From Caccovivens sp964594865 (GTDB lineage Bacteria > Bacillota > Clostridia > Christensenellales > UBA1242), in assembly GCA_964594865.1 (NCBI GenBank), contig CAZQMZ010000004.1, positions 23,186 through 87,185 on the forward strand: a stretch of DNA of 64,000 nt. Reading direction: 5' to 3'. The translations under genes and the position numbers were made by a program. Within the stretch, counting starts at the first letter, position 1. Each line of letters begins with the position of its first letter. Positions 61,709-64,000 of the stretch are shown here, piece by piece. The notes below the pieces were generated by a model. The model saw only the letters and a program-made list of their open reading frames with translations, ran no database searches and was not told where the DNA came from.

Positions 61709-62805
61709 TAATATTTTCTGGCACGATTTATTATTTCATCAATATCCGATTTTGAAAAATACGCATTATATTCGGACTGCATAGAATTCCATATTCTATT
61801 AAAATTGCCCACCATATTTATCCGCTCATTTTCCGTAATAGCCTGTCTGCGTTCCAAATCAGCCATTTTTTTATTACAAAAATCAGGGATATAAGCCATT
61901 AACAATTTTACCTTTTCGCCGGATAATTCCCCAGTTTTTAGATAATGCACAAAAAAAGCATCTATGGATTCCGTAAGTATGCGATATGAGTCTTCACCCA
62001 TATACTTATCAAATTCTTTTTCAATGTGCAGAGGGTCAAACATTATTCCATACAAAAAATCATTCGCTTTCACAACCGTTCCGTCATGAAGTTTATTCTC
62101 CATTTTAAACATGCTTTCGCCAGCATATACCAAATCTTGATATCTAAAATTACTATAACCGACATTTGAAAAAGCGGCAACCATCAATCTTGTTATTGAT
62201 GTGAAAAAAGTGTAACCTGTTTTTTGATTCCCGGTTTCAGAATACCTCTTCTGCAAAATATCATCAACAGAGATGTTTGTAATGCCAGGAGCAAAACTAT
62301 TAATCGCCATTGAGGATATAATATCCATCATCGTTTCATTAAACATTTTTCCATAATAATGATGCCCAATAAGTTCGCCTGTTTTTGCATCAGTTTCTTT
62401 AATCATTCCACCTTTATTTTCTCTCACAATTCCATTTTTAATAACTTTGCCCGAATTTATTGTTTTAGGCAATAAGTCAGCAAAAGCATGACAAAGTTCA
62501 TGGGTCGCTTCGTGTTCGATCCATTTATGTTTATCAAGTGGGGCGTTGACATGACCAAGCATTTCAATAATAATTTTATTATGGTTATCAAATCTGCAAA
62601 TTCCCGGAGCGTCAACATTGATATATTCTGTGCGTGTCCCCCATGGATAAACTTGAACTTTTTCCACATATTTATCAAATAATTCAAGCATTTTTTTATC
62701 GTTTGTAGCGACATTTTTTGAACCAAAGACTAAACTCATTAAATATGAAAACGAATTAAAAATTAATTTTTCATCTTTTTGTGACGACCACAACCATTTT
62801 GTCAA
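61708..62805 (-). CDS. Putative zinc metallopeptidase with overlapping HExxH motifs
   Basis: A 365-residue protein with no signal peptide. The sequence H98-EATHELCH-106 holds two overlapping HExxH motifs (HEATH and HELCH). The downstream NETMMDIISS could supply a glutamate ligand (gluzincin-like). The remaining sequence is mostly helical and is not recognised. The start is TTG 62805, with AGGAGG upstream. The promoter is TTGACT-17-TAAAAT. It sits in the island between att copies C and D, and its 3' end carries the same 64-bp module as the SPL gene. Predicted to be cytoplasmic; role unknown. Confidence 0.8.
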   Translation of the reverse strand: MTKWLWSSQKDEKLIFNSFSYLMSLVFGSKNVATNDKKMLELFDKYVEKVQVYPWGTRTEYINVDAPGICRFDNHNKIIIEMLGHVNAPLDKHKWIEHEATHELCHAFADLLPKTINSGKVIKNGIVRENKGGMIKETDAKTGELIGHHYYGKMFNETMMDIISSMAINSFAPGITNISVDDILQKRYSETGNQKTGYTFFTSITRLMVAAFSNVGYSNFRYQDLVYAGESMFKMENKLHDGTVVKANDFLYGIMFDPLHIEKEFDKYMGEDSYRILTESIDAFFVHYLKTGELSGEKVKLLMAYIPDFCNKKMADLERRQAITENERINMVGNFNRIWNSMQSEYNAYFSKSDIDEIINRARKY

Positions 62806-62846
62806 AATAAACCTCCTGAATTTGCTATTACACCTACTTTTGTTTA

Positions 62847-62875
62847 ATTTTAGCTTATTTATCTTGAAAAGTCAA
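62847..62875 (-). promoter_or_regulatory. Promoter of the metallopeptidase gene
   Basis: Minus strand TTGACT (62875-62870), 17 bp, TAAAAT (62852-62847), followed by a leader of about 35 nt with AGGAGG. Confidence 0.75.
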
Positions 62876-62898
62876 TAATTTCTATTAAATTATTCCAC

Positions 62899-63020
62899 AT
62901 AAGGTGGGGTCGGTGGTTCGAGTCCACTCAAGCCAACCAGAATGAGTGGCAGTTTCGCCACTCTTTTTTTACTATCCCCACCTTAAACGAACGAATGTGA
63001 GTATAAGACATTTTGTCGGT
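62899..63020. repeat. tRNA-Ile 3' end repeat, copy D, with tRNA terminator and flank
   Basis: ATAAGGTGGGGTCGG... to CCA (one G fewer than the tRNA), the terminator GAGTGGC/GCCACTC-T7 (62944-62970) and the flank ending TTGTCGGT. Nearly identical to 59085-59207. It marks the far end of the second island. Confidence 0.85.
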
Positions 63021-63355
63021 CGACAACTTAATCCTACCACTTTACCCCCGATAAACTCGGGGTTTTTATTATGCTTTTATAACTATTTTTTTGTTGCAAA
63101 TATACTAAAAATTTGTTGCAAATATTTTCTATCATTAAAATAAACATAAAAAAAAGACCGAAAGTTCTCAAATTTTACTTTCGGTCTAAATCTTTATAAA
63201 ACTATCCAAAACTGATACATTTGCAACAATTTGCAACAGTAACTACATTTCAAAATCTCTACTTCTTTTCCTTCACTCTTGTTTTTTGTTAAGAGTCTTT
63301 TATAGCGTCACCTATACTCAAATTCAAGTTCGGTTTTACGTTCGTAGATATTAAA
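63021..63355. other. Gene-free region with two hairpins and TTGCAAC repeats
   Basis: Hairpin CCCCGA-TAAAC-TCGGGG followed by T5 (63047-63069), hairpin GACCGAAAGT / ACTTTCGGTC (63154-63187) that on the minus strand is followed by T8 and can terminate the next gene, and TTGTTGCAAA / TTTGCAACAA repeats near 63093, 63112 and 63219. No gene is seen. Confidence 0.6.
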
Positions 63356-63919
63356 TTATTTGTTCTTTTTACTTTTATATTTTTTATCAACAGCAATTTC
63401 TTGTTTTACTTCTTCTAAGAGTTCGTCTGATCTTAAATCAATTAAATTCTTTAACTTGGACAAGCATATTTTTAATTCGGAATCCTTGCCAGCTCTTTGA
63501 AAACATTCTGAAGAAATCGTTCTTAATTCTTTTAATATCACTAAAATCTGATCAATTTTAGATACAAGTTCTTTATTAAATAAAAATTTATTAACATCCA
63601 AATAATTATAATCCTTTATCATTTGTTGAAATGCTAAATTTGGATTGTTATTGCCTAGTACACCAATTACAATCTCAACAAGTGGAGTATTTGCTCCCAA
63701 ACGAAAAATTTTTTCTGAATTTTTAGCACTTCTCATCATATCAGAATTTGATACAATTTTATATTTATTTATAAATTCACAAATATAATTATAAAACTCA
63801 ATTCTCAGTCCCAATTGCGCAATATTATCCGATTTTTTAGCTTGATTCCACGAAATAATAATTGCCAAAATTGCAACTATTAATGCTATAATTGCTATAG
63901 ATAAATTTGCTATTTCCAT
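63356..63919 (-). CDS. Single-pass membrane protein of unknown function
   Basis: A 187-residue protein with an N-terminal transmembrane segment (about 5-24, ANLSIAIIALIVAILAIIIS) and a mostly helical cytoplasmic part ending in a Lys-rich tail (AVDKKYKSKKNK). No domain is recognised; small membrane-anchored helical proteins of this shape are common in accessory regions. GGAGGA precedes the ATG. A possible terminator lies 170 bp downstream. An upstream gene appears to end 27 bp before it. Confidence 0.72.
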   Translation of the reverse strand: MEIANLSIAIIALIVAILAIIISWNQAKKSDNIAQLGLRIEFYNYICEFINKYKIVSNSDMMRSAKNSEKIFRLGANTPLVEIVIGVLGNNNPNLAFQQMIKDYNYLDVNKFLFNKELVSKIDQILVILKELRTISSECFQRAGKDSELKICLSKLKNLIDLRSDELLEEVKQEIAVDKKYKSKKNK

Positions 63920-63946
63920 AACTCCTCCTTAGTAATTCAACAATTT

Positions 63947-64000
63947 TTATTCCAAATTCATGTGCGTTTGTTCAAATACCAAATCTTTAAGTATTAAAGT
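63947..64000 (-). CDS. Possible C-terminus of a gene cut by the right window edge
   Basis: An open frame of 17 codons ending in TAA (63949-63947), reading TLILKDLVFEQTHMNLE, is compatible with the last residues of a gene upstream of 63356-63919. Too short to identify. Confidence 0.3.
   Translation of the reverse strand, partial: TLILKDLVFEQTHMNLE

Overview
The window is an AT-rich, low-GC chromosome segment from an endospore-forming, Clostridia-like Firmicute, probably an uncultured gut lineage. Three gene sets point there: the block ftsA-ftsZ-spoIIGA-sigE-sigG-ylmC, the spore maturation pair spmA/spmB, and the order holB-ricT-trmN6-like-tatD-rsmA, which matches the Bacillus/Clostridium replication-proximal region. 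Codon use fits the standard bacterial code. Genus and species cannot be read from the sequence.

Layout. 0-8.5 kb: DNA clamp loading, rRNA/tRNA methylation and spore maturation, then a Ca2+-type P-ATPase and undecaprenyl-diphosphatase. 8.58-26.88 kb: one uninterrupted gene for a secreted, membrane-anchored protein of about 6,100 residues built from GLUG, InlB-B/Listeria-Bacteroides and MBG-like repeats. 27-34 kb: trpS, gltX, a lipoprotein, a membrane-anchored protein and dnaB, probably mostly one operon. 34-41 kb: typA, a phosphoesterase/yqeY pair, a tRNA with anticodon CAT followed by an integration scar, feoAB and nrdR. 41-46.3 kb: sporulation and division. 46.5-48.1 kb: a minimal two-gene SUF (SmsCB-like) Fe-S system. 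48.2-56.7 kb: a gene interrupted at a G9 tract, a MerR-regulated CMD-cupin gene flanked by a 74-bp duplication, a probable small RNA, a hydrolase, a lipid kinase, a membrane protein behind a structured leader, TspO and RNase R. 57-64 kb: accessory islands at tRNA-Ile. Direct repeats of the tRNA 3' end bound two cargo blocks holding a serine hydrolase, an SPL-type radical SAM protein, a Fic protein and a HEATHELCH metallopeptidase. No integrase lies inside.

Two cross-window signals stand out. First, at least seven genes without a Shine-Dalgarno sequence have a near-consensus sigma-A promoter placed so that the predicted +1 falls on, or one base from, the A of ATG; this implies frequent leaderless transcription in a Firmicute. 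Second, several regulatory sites are legible: a Spo0A box pair at spoIIGA, an NrdR box pair at nrdR, a 20-bp MerR palindrome in a 19-bp promoter spacer, a promoter-to-terminator small RNA antisense to the hydrolase upstream region, and a 115-nt structured leader before a membrane protein gene.

The best candidates for something undescribed are the giant surface protein, the small RNA near 50.7 kb, the leader near 52.8 kb, and the tandem cargo island at tRNA-Ile with its shared 3' modules and iteron-like repeats.
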